Shown here: piece after piece, positions 34,151-47,082 of the stretch
Numbering within the stretch: position 1 is the first letter of the stretch
Layout of the letters: each line of letters starts with the position of its first letter
Origin: Spirometra erinaceieuropaei
Lineage: Eukaryota > Platyhelminthes > Cestoda > Diphyllobothriidea > Diphyllobothriidae
DNA: 64,000 nucleotides
Assembly: GCA_902702965.1 (NCBI GenBank)
Contig: CACRXP010000189.1
Location: forward strand, 965,466 to 1,029,465
Reading direction: 5' to 3'
Notes under the pieces: generated by a model
What the model was told of the DNA's origin: nothing
Seen by the model: only the letters and a program-made list of their open reading frames with translations
Databases searched by the model: none
Position numbers and translations under genes: made by a program

Positions 34151-36591
34151 AATTCAATTCAAAATTTTATTGAAATAAAGTAAGTAGCGTGATAACAACG
34201 GTAGTTGTCAAGGTTACTGAGGACGGGTGGTAATTTAATGGACGGCGCTTTACAAATCTAACTTCCTCTAAAAGACCTCGACGGAAGCAGACATATCGAA
34301 ATCCGGAGGCAGAGCGTTCCAAGCTTCAAACACATCGTTAGAGAAGAAGAACTTTCGTGTGTCCAGCCTGGCCCGGTCGCATGTAGTTTGAATGGATGAC
34401 CTCGCAGATTTGTGGTGGTTGCTAACTCGAAGAATTCCCCCGGTACGAGGCTGCAGTCCTGACCGCGTATGATACGGAAGGTTTGTATCAGATCACCCAG
34501 TAACTGCCTGTAACACAAGGGAAAGAGATCCAGGTTAGCTAACCGCGTTGCATATGGTAGTGAACCCTGTCCTGTCACAAATTTCGTCGCACGCCTTTGA
34601 ACTCCTTCAAGGATGCTGAGATCTTCACGGTCCAGGGTCTCCAAGCTTGACTAGCAAATTCCAGTTACGGCCGCACAGACGTCCGAAAGACTTTGGCGAA
34701 GCAGTCTTCATCAAAGGCGGAGAAAGCCCGTTCGAAAAGGTTGAAAACTGGCATTGCAGACCTGGCTACCTTCGTGCAGTGCAGCGTGGGCTTGAGCGAG
34801 GTCGTAATCCGCACTCGCAATTCCTTCTGCAAGTCCACTTCTTGCAGTGGTATACCATTCAAGCAGTAAGCCATGTGGTTCGGAGAGTGAGCTTTGTCGA
34901 CTCATAGCATATTACATTTTTTCTCGTTGAACGGCAAAAGCCAGTCCTTTGGCCACTGTTGGAGTCGGTTTAGGTTCGCCTGCAAATGCTCTTCGCCATC
35001 TGCAGTTCGAATGACGCTCCAGAGCTTAATGTTATTCGCAAATATGACGACACCAAAATCGAGTTCACTCACGCAATCGTTGAAGTAAATAATGAACAAA
35101 GTAGGACCAAGAACTGAGCTTTGGGAAACACAGCTTTCAACGGCAACCTCCGTCGACTGTTGGCCACCGACATGAACAGTTTGAGAACGATCTACTAGGA
35201 GGCTTTAAATCCATTTTAAGAGGTTACCCCTAACGCCTGTTCGGCTCAGTTTGTGCGGGAGTCGCTGATGAGGAACGCTATCAAATGCCTTTTTAAAATC
35301 GATATAGATTACATGCAGCGCATTGCCTTCATCAACTGACCGAGTCCAACGTTCCAAACACTTGAGTAAGTTGGTCACGCAAGACCTGTCACTACGAAAC
35401 CCATGCTGCACATCAGATAATAAATTATGCTGCTCTAGGAAGCGCATGAGCTCTCGCTTAATTATTTTTTCTGTGATTTTGCAGCATATGGAGGTGAGGC
35501 TAATTGGTCTGTAATTGTTTGCAGAGGCCTTGCTGCCTCCCTTATACAGTGGTGTGATTCGCGCAGATTTCCAGTCGGCGGGCAAGCAGCCGGCTTCGAA
35601 CGAGGCTTGGAAATGCACGGACAATGGTTTGGCTAGTTCGGTAGCGAGCTTCTTCAGTAAATTCGGCGGTATGTCGTCTGGATCTGGTGATTTCGACTCA
35701 TTTAGCGTCATTAGCTCTTTGCAAACCGTCGCTTCACCAAAAGGCACAGAATCAATTTTTAACCCTCATTGAAGTAGTAATCGAAAGGAGTAAATGCACT
35801 TTCACTAGTAAAGATGGATTTGAAAAATTGTGAAAAGTGTTCAGCTTTTTCTCCATCCTCACTAATCTCTACGTCTCCGCCTGTCTTCAGGAGGGGGATT
35901 AGATCTCTGTTTCGTGTGCTGCTTTTTATGTAGTTGTAGAAAAGTTGGGATTTTCCACAGCACGATTCAATAGGTCTTTTTCAAAATTTTGTCGTGTCCT
36001 GAGGGTAAGTTGTTTGACTAAGTTCCACAGTGTTTTGTATGCGTTTATGGATACAAGATACCCATCAGTAAGTGATTTCTGCCGCAATCTCCGCCTTTTA
36101 TTTACTTATTTTTTAACGCCTGGGTCAGCCACCGGGGGCCGATTGTTTAGCCCCTTTCGTGAAAGTGGGCAGTGGTTTGATAGGAGAACATTCAATAATT
36201 CCCTGAAGCATTTCCAATCTTCCGTTATATTTCCGGAAAACGCTGATTCCCAGTCCGTATTGTTGATTTCGACCGTCATTCAAACGAAGTCCGCACGCCA
36301 AATATTTCTTCTAATTTTGGTGGGCTGTTCAGGCACGAAAAAGACTGAATAGTCCCATTGAAGTGCGACGTGGTCGCTTCGACCTTGGGGAGGCAGACGT
36401 TGCACCTCACCTATGCTGTCCAGCGATTTCGTGAGCACCAGGTCCAAGCAGTTTGACTGCTGCCCCTCACGGACCCTCGTGGGAAATATGACGTGCTGTG
36501 TGAGAAATGACCTGAGTGCCATGTCCAAGAAGCGTCGGTCGAAAGCTAGTTCTGGGCCGCGCGCGTATAGTTGTGCGACGACTGCGGACAA
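34151..36591 (-). pseudogene. CR1/Jockey-type LINE: EN, RT and C-terminus, broken
   Basis: Minus strand, in order. EN C-terminal part (36591-36280): CLDLVLTKSLDSIGEV, then GRSDHVALQWDYSVFF, including the SDH motif. EN-RT linker (35880-35760): STRNRDLIPLLKT-like and GEKAEHFSQFFKSIFTSESA. RT (35747-35205): SPDPDDIPPNLLKKLA, ITPLYKGGSKASANNYRPIS, QHGFRSDRSCVTNLLK and VIYIDFKKAFDSVPHQRL. Palm end (35099-34902): FANNIKLWSVI, where the expected catalytic ADD reads ANN. C-terminal region (34874-34258): LEGVQRRATKFVTGQG, LFPLCYRQLLGDLIQTFRII and TTTNLRGHPFKLHATG. It ends with AATAAAATTTTGAATTGAAT at about 34151. At least four frame breaks and the ANN change make it dead. Host-genome mobile DNA, not a gene. 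Confidence 0.9.
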
Positions 36592-36710
36592 CAGGGTATG
36601 ACAGCGCGCCCTGCAAATGTCGACATTTGTTATTGCGTACAGATAACGCCTGCCAGAATCCGATGTGGCCCCCGTGTTGGTCCAGCGTATCTAACACGCG
36701 GCCCGTTTAA
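36585..36710 (-). repeat. Dispersed repeat R1, copy g (5' part)
   Basis: The minus strand reads GTTAGATACGCTGGACCAAC, then ACATCGGATTCTGGCAGGCG, then AATAACAAATGTCGACATTT. This matches 55866-55950 and 62662-62740. It abuts the upstream edge of the CR1-like LINE. Confidence 0.65.
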
Positions 36711-36759
36711 GGGGGCGCACTTCTCTTACCCAAGGCAAACACTCACACGTAATGACTCA

Positions 36760-37170
36760 GTATTGACTGTGGTAGAGGGGCGCTCGCCGGTCGTTCTTAA
36801 GGAACACACTCCTCCTGTGGTAATTTAGGGCTCTCTCTCTCGAACCCAACCAGCAGCCACACAGCGGCGTATTGTATGGGTAGAACAGCCTTACCGGCAA
36901 AGAGAAGGTAGACTGCGGTGGCCATTTCCGGCTCATTAGCCGCGGTCAGCCAGCCAGACTCAACTCCGAAGTGCTGAACACATGGGGAGCGAACTCGCGA
37001 CCTGTCGGTTAGAAGTATAACGCCTCTAACCACTGAGGCAGGGGTCGCCGTCCTGTGGGCTGCGATCGGGAATATGCAATGGTAGATGGGCGCTCACCGA
37101 TCGTCTTTTACGGAGCTCACTCATCCGGTTGTGCAATAAAGCTCCCTCTCTCGAGCCCAACCAGCAGTAG
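36760..37170 (-). repeat. tRNA-derived SINE (S3) with flanking repeated tail
   Basis: The minus strand has CTCAGTGGTTAGAGGCGTTA (A-box region) and GGTCGCGAGTTCGCTCCCC (B box, two changes). On both sides lies the same tail block with CGCTCACCGATCG and CTCTCTCGAGCCCAACCAGC (plus strand), at 36785-36870 and 37090-37165. The SINE body is therefore bracketed by direct copies of one segment, as in a partial dimer. Confidence 0.7.
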
Positions 37171-40100
37171 CAACCAGTTTCGGATAAGTCATGCGAAAGC
37201 AAACTTTCAGAATTTGCAAGTTTTACATTCCTCTTCATTTCGGTAGACGATGGTGTTGGTGGTTATGAAGGGATTGGCTTTCGCTGTCTCGTCATGCTCC
37301 TTTGGACTGCGTTCTTTTGATCATCTATTTCTCGGCTCATGCTCAAGTTTAATTTCGTATTTTTAAAGCGTAGCAACTAGTTTTCAAAACGGTAAAAATG
37401 AACATTTTTGCTAAAACAGCGGTGACACTTTTTTAAAACTTATAAGTCAGAACATCTTAAACATGTTCGCCGGTGGACTTAACGATCAAACCAAACTCAC
37501 AAGGACACTTGGCAATGCACTTCGTGTGTAATGGAGGAAAGTTTGCAATCTGAATAAGAATTCATTGCTAATAACTACGTGCAGGTGATGCGCCGGTAGA
37601 ATATGTTTTAGTTCATCAGTTCAGAAATTACAACAAAAATTTATTAAAGCCCGGTACATTTTCGACTGGTTAAAAATCTTGATGTTTAATTTTTTAGCAT
37701 GTTTTTGATAAACATTTTCAAGGTTTACTTTGACCAATGAACACTCGTCGTTTTCAAGATTGCTGACAAGGATAAATTCAAACAGAATGGGATCTCTTTG
37801 ATGTCAGGACCTCGTAAAAGGAATCGCGCGGCTCAACATTGTATTGCTTGGGAGGGCGAACAGAACAGACAGTTTGATCCTTTATCCCTGTTTTTATGAG
37901 TTTGTGCATCATGAACCATGATGAACAGAAACACTGAACTGGCCTTCTTATCGCGCTTCGTCAAGGGAACCTAATTTTTGCTCCCTCCTGATATCTGTCC
38001 CATTAATCGGTTTTTGAATCATACTCTTTTCATTTGCCATTATTCGGTAAAGGAAAAAAGCCAGAGAGAATCGTTTTCTCAGGCCGATGAGAGCCTTTCA
38101 CATCTCAGACGAGCTTTGGCACCTTTTTAATTGGGACACGTTTTTTTCAAAGCAGCATATGCACAGTCACTATTCCTCTAACTCTTCCGTTAAAGCCAAT
38201 AAAGAGACAACGCTTGGCAACGGTTGCCCTACCTGCTTGTTGCTTCGCCTTTGTCCAGTTATAAAACTAATTTTTTACAAGTGCATTGCATCGTTTGAGT
38301 CTAGCTCATTGTACAATTTAGTCAACGGTTCAAATTCCGCTTAATATAACACAGATTATTCCCAGTGTATGGGGCATTATGCGAATTTTTAGACTTTGCA
38401 TTATGCCCTGAGGTATATTAAAAATCAAGAACAGGCATACTCAATTAAGTTGGTGACTATATGTAGCTCATAATGAGCAATCGAATACTAAACAAAACTC
38501 ATTTTGCTGTCTGTAAGATTTTCCTAAAGAAATCGCAAAAGCGTTGTACATGCAAACTAGTGTTTTCCAGCATTTTTCGAACAAAGAGTCTAGTAAAAAT
38601 TTTCTTTAAGTTGCCAAATGTGGTTGAGTCATTTAATAGTACGATATTTTAAAAAAATTTTAAGAAAAAAATGATCTGTCAAAACTGCATATGACCTGCA
38701 ATTTGTATAATAATTAAAACTGTGGAGCATGGCAAATCTACACGATAGTATCATATGCACTTGTTTTTTTCATATATTGCGTGTTTACTTTGAAATCTCG
38801 ATAGAAGCTCGTTGAAACCACAAAGTGATCTCATTCTGCAGGCTCCGTATTCGCTCAGCTGACTGACATGTCAACGTTAACTTACCAAAACTAAGAGGTT
38901 TGGCCGTTCACTACCACTGAACACATTATCTTAGTGTATGACTTTCTGCGTATTCATAGTCTGTTTTATGCAAAAAAGTTCGGCGGCTTGTGGGAGACAT
39001 TCACTGAGTATGTGCGTGTGAGTTTACATGGCAAAGGTAGGGTGTATAACCCCAGCTAACTTGAGTTAGACTGTGAACCGTTTCATCGGTTGTTAGAGTG
39101 GGCTTTATGAGTGGGGCAACACGCGGGACAGAGAGCGAGAAAACACAGAACATGGCTCATTTATGCCGAAAGTCTTATTATACGCTGTCGTATGAGAAAG
39201 AAAGTGAGCACGGTACCCAGAAAATAAAGAAGAGCCAGTTTTCAAAAATAACGGACTTTGAATGAAGCGCCGCTAGTGAGATTACATTTAGTCAGGAATG
39301 GAAGAAAATTTCAAACAATGGGAACAGCGAATAATAAGTGATGTTTACAGTCACACTGAATTTTAGGGTATATTTTTTTAGTTGCCACCTATCGTTGCCC
39401 TATCGTTGCCGCTTACACATGTTTTTTTTCAGAGACGGAGAGACGCACACATCATTCAAAATTAATGCGAGTCTCCGAATAGTCAGTTTTAAGCCTTTAT
39501 CACGCAAACGTTCACCTAATCGTCCTTTATTTTTAATTTGTCTAAATACGGTCACATTTTCTGCTAGCATTGACCCGATCTTACGTCGATCCATGTGCCC
39601 ACGATCCAAAGCTATTAAAATCTAGTGCAAATGCCAGAGATCAGGTTATTCAATCTGGACGTAATAGTATGCAAAACAAGATGGTCAGTTGGCAACCGAA
39701 GTGGCAACATGTTGAAAAGGGTTAGGGTATTGAGAATGCTGGATTACCTACATTAAGCTTGACTGCATCCAACTTTAACAATGTGAGCAGCCTTAACTGC
39801 TGGGGTCTCTGACCAGATATCCACTCAACCGAATATTTGTGCTAAGGCTTGTAATCATTAATTTTACTCCGCCCCATAAATTCATTCTTCAGTCAAGCCT
39901 CTTCTCTACATTCAAGAACCGCCCGTTTCATACCAAAGGACGCATGCACGCGCTGGTTAGGGCCGCAGACGCAAAGAAACCTAATTAACCTCTAACCTAC
40001 GGACTGGTTATCAATGCTTGCGCATATTACATCCTGCGCAATCCTTCCCACACATGCGCATTGGTCGTTGGTTTTCTAATGACCAGTAAATTATGATTTC

Positions 40101-40196
40101 TTCCCTTACTGGTGTCAGCTCACATATTGTGATGTTATTCGTTATACGACCAACCCCATAGACATGTCAGTAAAAACTCTAAAGTAACTACTGACG
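37171..40196. other. No gene recognised
   Basis: 3 kb without a supported feature. Open frames (38087-38344, 39338-39625) have no recognisable domain. Confidence 0.4.
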
Positions 40197-41292
40197 CGTT
40201 GCTCACAAAATGTCCAGTTTCTGTGTAATGGCCAACTATGCAGGCCGGTAAATGGCGTGGCAATGAGCTCACCGCTTGGACCGTTCCTTGCACATGTTTT
40301 TATGGGCAAAGTCGAGAAGACAAGATTAAAAGGTGCCATTAGTGACTTCGTCTTCTGCGGTCGGTACGGGGATGACATCTTCTGTTTGACGATGACCTTG
40401 TCCAAAAGTTCGACAGTGCGCACCTCTCGCTGATGTTCACTGCCGAGTCCGAGGCAGATAACGAAATTGCCTTTTTTCGATGTCCCTCCGCACAGGCAGA
40501 ACGATGGGTCTAACCAGGGCAGGGTGTTTCGAAAAGAAACCTGGCCGGGAAAATACGCTAATTTCCACAGTTTTGTCCCTCTCAACATCAAACGAAATCT
40601 AGTCTAGGGATTGGCAGCAAGAGTGAGGAACTTCTGCTTACCTGAAGCTATTGAAGCAGTGCTACAGCAACTGTCTGACACACTTCGAGAGAAAGGATAC
40701 CCAGATAGATTTATCCTCCGAAATATTGGGGAACGTGCCGCAAAGACCACTGTTGCGACTGAGGAAAAGTAAGAGGTATTCATAAGATTGCCTCTTGCAG
40801 GAGATGTTGAGAGCGAACTAGTCGGACGGCGTTTAACTACAGCTATCCCGAGAGCATTCCCTGCGGCGAATTTACGCGCATATTTCATAAACCCTCCTCT
40901 CCTACGTTCAGGAGATAAAGACAGACTACCGTTGGTGGCCACATCAATATGCCTCTACTCATTCACTTGCTCCTGCGGAGCGAAATACACTGGCGGTACA
41001 TCGAGACGCATGGTAAAGAGAGTACGTGAACATATGCCCGCCTGGCTAGACAGAGGTGAGACCCGATCGATGTGGAGTTTTATTCTCGCACATTTAATCA
41101 ATACAGATCACCAAGTCGACGCCAAGAAAGCAATTTAGGTTGTCTGTCGGACACCAACAAGCTTCTCTAAAGGCCTACGCCAGTGGATACTAGAAACGGC
41201 CGAGGCGGTGGCTATACGGCCAGCGAATCCGGTGTTATGCTGTCTGAAAACCCTGACTCAAGCGCTCTCTCTGCAGTGGCCAACGCCAACCC
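40197..41292 (+). pseudogene. Penelope-like element E: RT with intact YGDD and GIY-YIG
   Basis: 5'-truncated PLE of the same lineage as copy A. The frame begins QNVQFLCNGQLCRPVNGVAM, then SSPLGPFLAHVFMGKVEK, then CGRYGDDIFCL with an intact YGDD catalytic box near 40360. After a frame change: VFRKETWPGKYANFHSFVPL, NIKRNLV, a stop, REKGYPDRFILRNIGERAAK. Nuclease (40788-41138): PLVATSICLYSFTCSCGAKY, then TGGTSRRMVKRVREHMPAWL and FILAHLINTDHQVDAKKA. YIG reads YTG. The tail LETAEAVAIRPANPVL follows a stop. About four lesions over 1.1 kb, so it is among the least decayed copies here. No hammerhead or TTC tail was found after it. Confidence 0.87.
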
Positions 41293-44200
41293 ATTACTGA
41301 TGACGACATACCGCCTCAAATTCCTAATTACAGTGATTGGTACTCCGTATACTCAATCCGAGAGTATCACCCAAAGACTCTCACCCCCATCCTCTAGCTA
41401 TAAGGGCCAAAACCCGCCGATCTTGTCATGAGGGCGTGTGGGGAAGATGAGTGTTAATGACTTAATAGACCTTGAGACACGTATAAGCCCTGTTAATTTT
41501 GTACATTTTCATTCCTTCATGTAACTGTATTGGCCAGAAGAAGAAGTACCGAAAACAGTGTTTGCCAAATTGATTTTTCAAGTGCAACATGGGAACATTT
41601 GCGGAGCTCTCATAATAGTTCGCCATAATAATTAAGAATCGCAGACAACTGGTTCTGGTCCTCGACCTGTCATAACACTCCTCCAATTAAACGCAATATC
41701 AATTGGGCTCAGAATTAGTATTTTGTGTCCAAGATGCCTGCTGACACCGTATGATCTTTATCTTTCCGTTGCGGTCATATTGACCTAAACGCGATCCCGA
41801 TAGTTGAAACATAAAATAGAGAAACATGAAACCCACTACACAATTTATGTAAAAACACACTCCTTCTCTTTGTGCTACTTTTCGGTTGTTTAATATTTTT
41901 CTATCGTATCCGACTCTACTGCGTTTTAGTCAACAATTGCTTGGAATCAGCCCATAAGGCTTGGATTCAGCCTTTGATCCTCGTAGCAACCAATTACTAT
42001 TCTCTAAACGTTGTGAAGTACCTCTTTGAATTTTCTGCTAATGCCTTGGTACTATTTTAAAAGCCGTCTTTAAAAACTGGAAAATCTGACCAAAGTTAGC
42101 ACCTGTTTTCTTTTAGATGATTAACATAAAAGGAGAATTTCTTTAGTTAGTCATTCATACACGTCTATTGGACGTGTGAAATTCCAACGTCCACGTAAGG
42201 AATCTAAGCTCTTCGTCCGAATGATCGCTTAGGTAAGTAACCCACAGCTGGCGAGAGGATGCTATTACCGTCAACATCAAAATTGGTAGTGCACTTAGAA
42301 ATTCTTTGAAAATATAAGCGTGCGCCAATATCCTTAAATTATACTGCCTTCTCATCTGATCAAAAACCGATAATCAAAATGACGAAAATTTATCCAGGGA
42401 TGTTATGGAGGCCAAATTTTTTTCCATTAAGGTGAGTTAATATCTTGCAACGAAATAATGCGCAAAGAGGATATGCTAGACCAAATCTCAAAGAACTCTG
42501 TTCTAATCATGCCCAAGGTTTCCTCTATCGTGAGAGTCTGTTTGCCTATCTCACAGTGTTACTTCTCGAAGATCATTCGTCAAAAATATTGGCATACTTA
42601 ATAACACAATTTGCTTTTCTGGTTGCTTGGTATTTTGGGGAAATAACCGTTTTTACAGTTTTGGACATCTTGTTATTTAAGGCATAAGGCATCTTAACAT
42701 TCGCGAATATTTTATGCATGGTGATAACAAACATCGCGCCCGAGTGAATTAAAACAAACACGTAACTTTTTTAATTTGCCCTGCGACAGAGTCGCTGTAA
42801 TCGGAATCGAAAACCTAGCCGTCATGCTTTGCTTATCCCGGTTTTGAATGCTGCGAATCGGTGGTCTTAATATGTGCAAGGAATTTAGGCCACTTATCTC
42901 AGTTACCGAAAAAAAGTAGAAAATTTCGGATTGCTCTGAAAATAAGCCAACGAGACCAAGAACAGGTAGTTGGAAACTCCACGAGTGCGCATTTCATTTT
43001 CGTGGTATGGACGCTTTGCTATGCATGATAGGAGAAATTATGAGGTTAAAAATGACATTTAAACTATATCGAACTCTTTTTACGAAAGAATACAAGCAAT
43101 AGCATGTTCAAGTCGAAGAGGTTTCTGTGTGTGGACTGCTACTGGAGGGTATTTAGGAAGGAAATTAAAACAGTAAGTTAGTATCGACAAGACGACAACA
43201 AAACATTCTTATAAATGTAGAGGTGTGCGGTTTGAACTAAGTTAATAGTGATGGCAGGGAGAAGATCAGATCAAATGGCATTCTTGCGCAGTGGTATTAG
43301 GATGAAAAGGGACAAGTGTCTCGGCTATTGAACTTGATCTGTAAGAGACATAGAACAAAAGCAGGAAACACTGTGCAGCCGCTTGCTCCTATTATTAGCC
43401 GGACGCTGTCTCGTTCTCGATTGCCGTTGAGAGCGCCTCAATGTCATCTGAAATAAAGTCGAAGATATTCACATTTTGAGACAAAAGTGCCTTCCTACTA
43501 GGAATATATAGGTAGCCATGGTTACATGCATAAAATTCAAATCTTGGTAAACTTATAGGATATTGAATTTAAGCACGAAATTGGGTTCCTTTGGAGTTGG
43601 CATGCCTTTTAACATTAGCGAGTGAGTATACGAGGATGTCGAATTCAGTCATCAAGTCCAGGATGCGCGATTTTTAAGTCATATTTTGCACAACGCGTTT
43701 GATGTGTCGCTGTTCAAATCACACAGTCAGTAGAGTTAACTAGGACATGTAGAGCATGCATGAAAAAGTTTCCTTGTAAAGGACACTTCAGAAAAAAAGT
43801 AAAACTGTAGTTCTTGCTTCAGTATCGCTTCTTCAAACTTAAAGCTTATCTCTCATATAGACATCACCTGCCTGAATACGCAGTCGCAATATCTTCTTGA
43901 GTGCGTCATACAATGTGGGTAAATGCAGGCGGTTTTTTAACAGTGCCGCATACCCTACGGCTATGGATTGCGTCAGAGGACACAATGGGATGTGCATCGT
44001 CTGTGAAGCTTTAAGTGTACGACATCGGCACGAAAACAACTTTATAAACAACTCCCGGTTTACAAAGAGTTGCATCACGAGTCATAATGAAAAGTTATGG
44101 TACTGACTTTATTTACCTCTGAGAATACATAATCGGAAACGTACGAATGTCAAAAATGGGCTTCTGAAACCATTTCATTTGGCAACAATATTTGAATAAA

Positions 44201-45839
44201 CTGACAACAGATAGTCGTGCAAACAAAGCATCATTTTATTTTTGATGACTTTGGGAATCATCAATGGAAAGTGAATGTCATCCTCCCGAATTTTGAAGAC
44301 TGTCATTTTGAGGAGGGAGATCGTGGGAGAATTATACTATATGGTACGTTTATGGTGAGGAGTGGGCATATGCATTTGTGATGTCGCCTTATCCGTCATA
44401 TCTGTTGTGAGCTCTGCCCAAATGACATTAGGAAGGGGGAGACTGATGTAGTTTGACAAGCAAAGGAAACTATTTTTGAGTATTCCATTCCATCCCACCG
44501 TTAAAAGCTTCTTCATCGGCATAAGACTCTAATGAGATGCTCAAAAGGAAAATTGTGATACAGTTACATGCAATGCTTATGCGCGTTTTCACTATTATCC
44601 TAGATATTACTGATTAAAAGATGTTTCTAGGGTGAAGTTAGGAGCTCTGCCTGACAGTTAGTAACAAAATGAGCCTTCACCCGCGAAATATTGCACTTTG
44701 AATGAATTAATAGGCACACATATAAACAGCTTCGTAACATAAGGACGTTGTCATTGAAGTTTACAATCGATCCTGCCAGATGCGGCAAAAACTCTTACTC
44801 AATCCTCATTAAAAAGACTTTTGATACAAGTTTAAAAAAGGGAAATTGGTATAAACGCCGTTGAAGGGCAGTCAGGGGAACCTAAAAGGTGCCTACTTTG
44901 TTGGACACGCCATAAACGAAGAGCACAATATCAAGTCAATTCGTTTTGAAATTAGCATGAGTAGGACCTTAAGGTGGGTGCCCAGGACATGGTTTTTAAG
45001 ACCGATTTTGAATATTCCTACATATTTAATTCAAGGACCATTGCACAGTGGCCGTTTAATGCCCACCCTACATATAAGTAGTAAGCTTTCAAAGAAAACG
45101 TTTATACTGTTTTCTCAATAAAGATAGTCCTCCTACTGCTCAACGCCGTCTCTTTAGTCGGTTTCTCATCCCTCTCTTTATTGATTTCTGGCAGAAGGTT
45201 TCAAAATCAATATCAGACCTATAAACAGCTTAGGGACTCTCTAAATAGTCAAACACCTCTCATTTGCGCCATGCTATAGCTGAAACTTCGCGAAAATTGT
45301 ACTATAGCTTACAGCTAGTTCCCATGTTTTGAGCGAGGCAAGGTCCGCGTCAGAGTAACTTATGTTAAACGTAGGGCTCTAAAAATAATTTAATCTGTTT
45401 GGGAAGCAAAAAAACATTCAGTATGAACGGCAAAGCATAGCGGTAGAATCGTGCTCTCTCCATTGAACATTCCTTTGTGACCTCCGCATCTTGGCAATTT
45501 ACGCAAGGCTAAACTGCGTGCAAAAATCAAATGTACTTTTCCGCAAAGGCTGTGCTCTAGTGAGTCACCCCCTACCGCAGGATAGCGTGCAAGGCAAGAT
45601 CAAAAAGCATGGTTTGAAAGCCCTTGGGATAACCGACAAGGTTGTAAGTTTTATTGTAGAGGAAGCGTGCGACAAGGGCTTTTTTCGAAGCAGCGTTCAA
45701 TCAGTCTAAAGACATTTCCGCGCATACACGAACATAAGCTAATTGCGCGACGAGGCGACGCAATAACACAAGCGGCAGTTCACACCTACGAAACGGGTCA
45801 TTAGTTTAACTTCGCAGCCACCAAAAGAGTCGCCTACAC
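41293..45839. other. No gene recognised
   Basis: 4.5 kb of mainly AT-rich sequence. Open frames of up to about 86 codons (42445-42687, 43839-44078, 44861-45121, 45491-45709) have no domain I recognise. The last may be the decayed body of the PLE that ends at 46103. Confidence 0.35.
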
Positions 45840-46103
45840 CGGAATCAAAACGGTCAGAGAATAGATTGAAGCCTGGGCCTCGGATGAGAACTCCGTCAAT
45901 CGATTTATCGATTTGGCGCCGGCGTACACATTTCTGTACAGTCACCCCCAGTCTTGCGCCGTCGGTCGATGATTGGCTACCACGCCCCATAACTGCCGCT
46001 TTTTTGTGCTACTACTATTTCTGACGATGGACCCTTGCACGATTTCGAAAGCTCAAAACAATAATCGAAATGTTCCAGTGCTCGACCCGCGTGTCTTCTT
46101 CAC
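45840..46103 (+). mobile_element. Penelope-like element I: 3' end only
   Basis: Ends like H6: hammerhead motif, AATAATCGAAATGTTCCAGT, GCTCGACC, then GTCTTCTTCAC. The preceding DNA (CGATTTATCGATTTGGCGCC, then TTTCTGTACAGTCACCCCCA) is probably the last coding stretch and 3' UTR of the element, but this part rests on weak similarity. Confidence 0.55.
46015..46058 (+). ncRNA. Hammerhead-ribozyme-like motif H7 (best-preserved core)
   Basis: Core CUGACGA (46021-46027) with G8 intact, the extra U, a partly paired stem II, GAAA (46047-46050), then GCUC. AGCU is a perfect 4-base palindrome (loopless helix III), and CUC is an allowed NUH cleavage triplet. Predicted cleavage follows 46054. Downstream AAAA pairs with upstream UUU to give a short helix I. 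All invariant core bases are present. Stem II has two mismatches. Confidence 0.7.
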
Positions 46104-47082
46104 TTACGCGTACACCTGGAACTTGGACACTCGCTTTCGTTCCGCCAATGTATAAGAGTAAGCCTTCCAATCCGAAAGATGAATTACGCTGGCGCGGATT
46201 TTTACTGACAAGCCTAAGAGTTGTTTACGATATAAAATAAACTTTTTAGATCACACAATCAGTGCCAAGAACATCTTCGCCTCCGATGAAATTGTCCATG
46301 CATCAGAGTCTCCACTTGTATCAAAATCCTATACCAAACTCACTATCCCCTTTGTATGGCCTCCTAGCGTCATCGGTTCTTAACCTGCCTGGTTCCTAAG
46401 TTCGTCCGTTCCACCATTTACTGAAAAGGCGTGGTTCGTTCTCTGGGCAGTAGAGTAAATTAGATGTCCAGGGGGTTTTATTTGCCGCCATCTTGGCTCT
46501 CAAGCTCAGTCTCCAGTGCGGTTTGACTTGATTCCGACCCTGTGCTGAAACTGGTTCCAGGTGACTTGTGCATTTTACAGGCAAGAGAAACGATCGTACT
46601 AAGAACCGCGAAATTCCTCTTCTTAATCCCATTTTTGAACAGTCATCCCCCCACTTCTACTGATCAAATGACTCATCATTTAGACTTATCACTGACTCTC
46701 CACCGATCTCAAAACATGCGGGAATTCGGAACTAATTAGCCGGATGACATAACATTCTGCGACTATATAGATCTGGGTCAACGAGGTCATCTCCATAGAC
46801 TTTCTTAATATTGTGCAAACGATCGCGTGATGTGAAATAACCCCGTAAACACCATCTATATCAGCGAAACAAATTCCTGCAACTGAACAGCTGTCCAGCT
46901 TACCAAACGGGACAACAATAGGAAAATATTATCAAGAACGTGGGAGACGGCGACCTAAGAACCGACTAGTACGGGGATCGTCGTAAGTTGCACATGCCCT
47001 TTTCAAGTATTAGCATAACGTCTGGATTGGAAAATATGTCCCCCTTTTAAAGGTACAATTTTTGAGAAGTCGGCAAGATCAT
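46104..47082. other. No gene recognised
   Basis: Short open frames only. A faint GIY-YIG-like string near 46850 was judged insufficient. Confidence 0.35.

Noticed and set aside
35323..36352. Plus-strand frames of 63-135 codons
   Set aside because: Antisense to the CR1-like LINE. The EN and RT motifs are on the minus strand.
38140..38230. A further hammerhead motif near GTTAAAGCCAATAAAG
   Set aside because: Only the AATAAAG flank resembles the family. No CUGA box, stem II or GAAA can be aligned.
40142..40942. Minus-strand frames of 149 and 112 codons
   Set aside because: They are antisense shadows of the PLE copy E RT and linker, which carry the recognisable motifs on the plus strand.
46840..46990. 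Possible GIY-YIG scrap (NTIYISET-like string)
   Set aside because: Only a few residues fit and nothing before or after aligns with the PLE copies.
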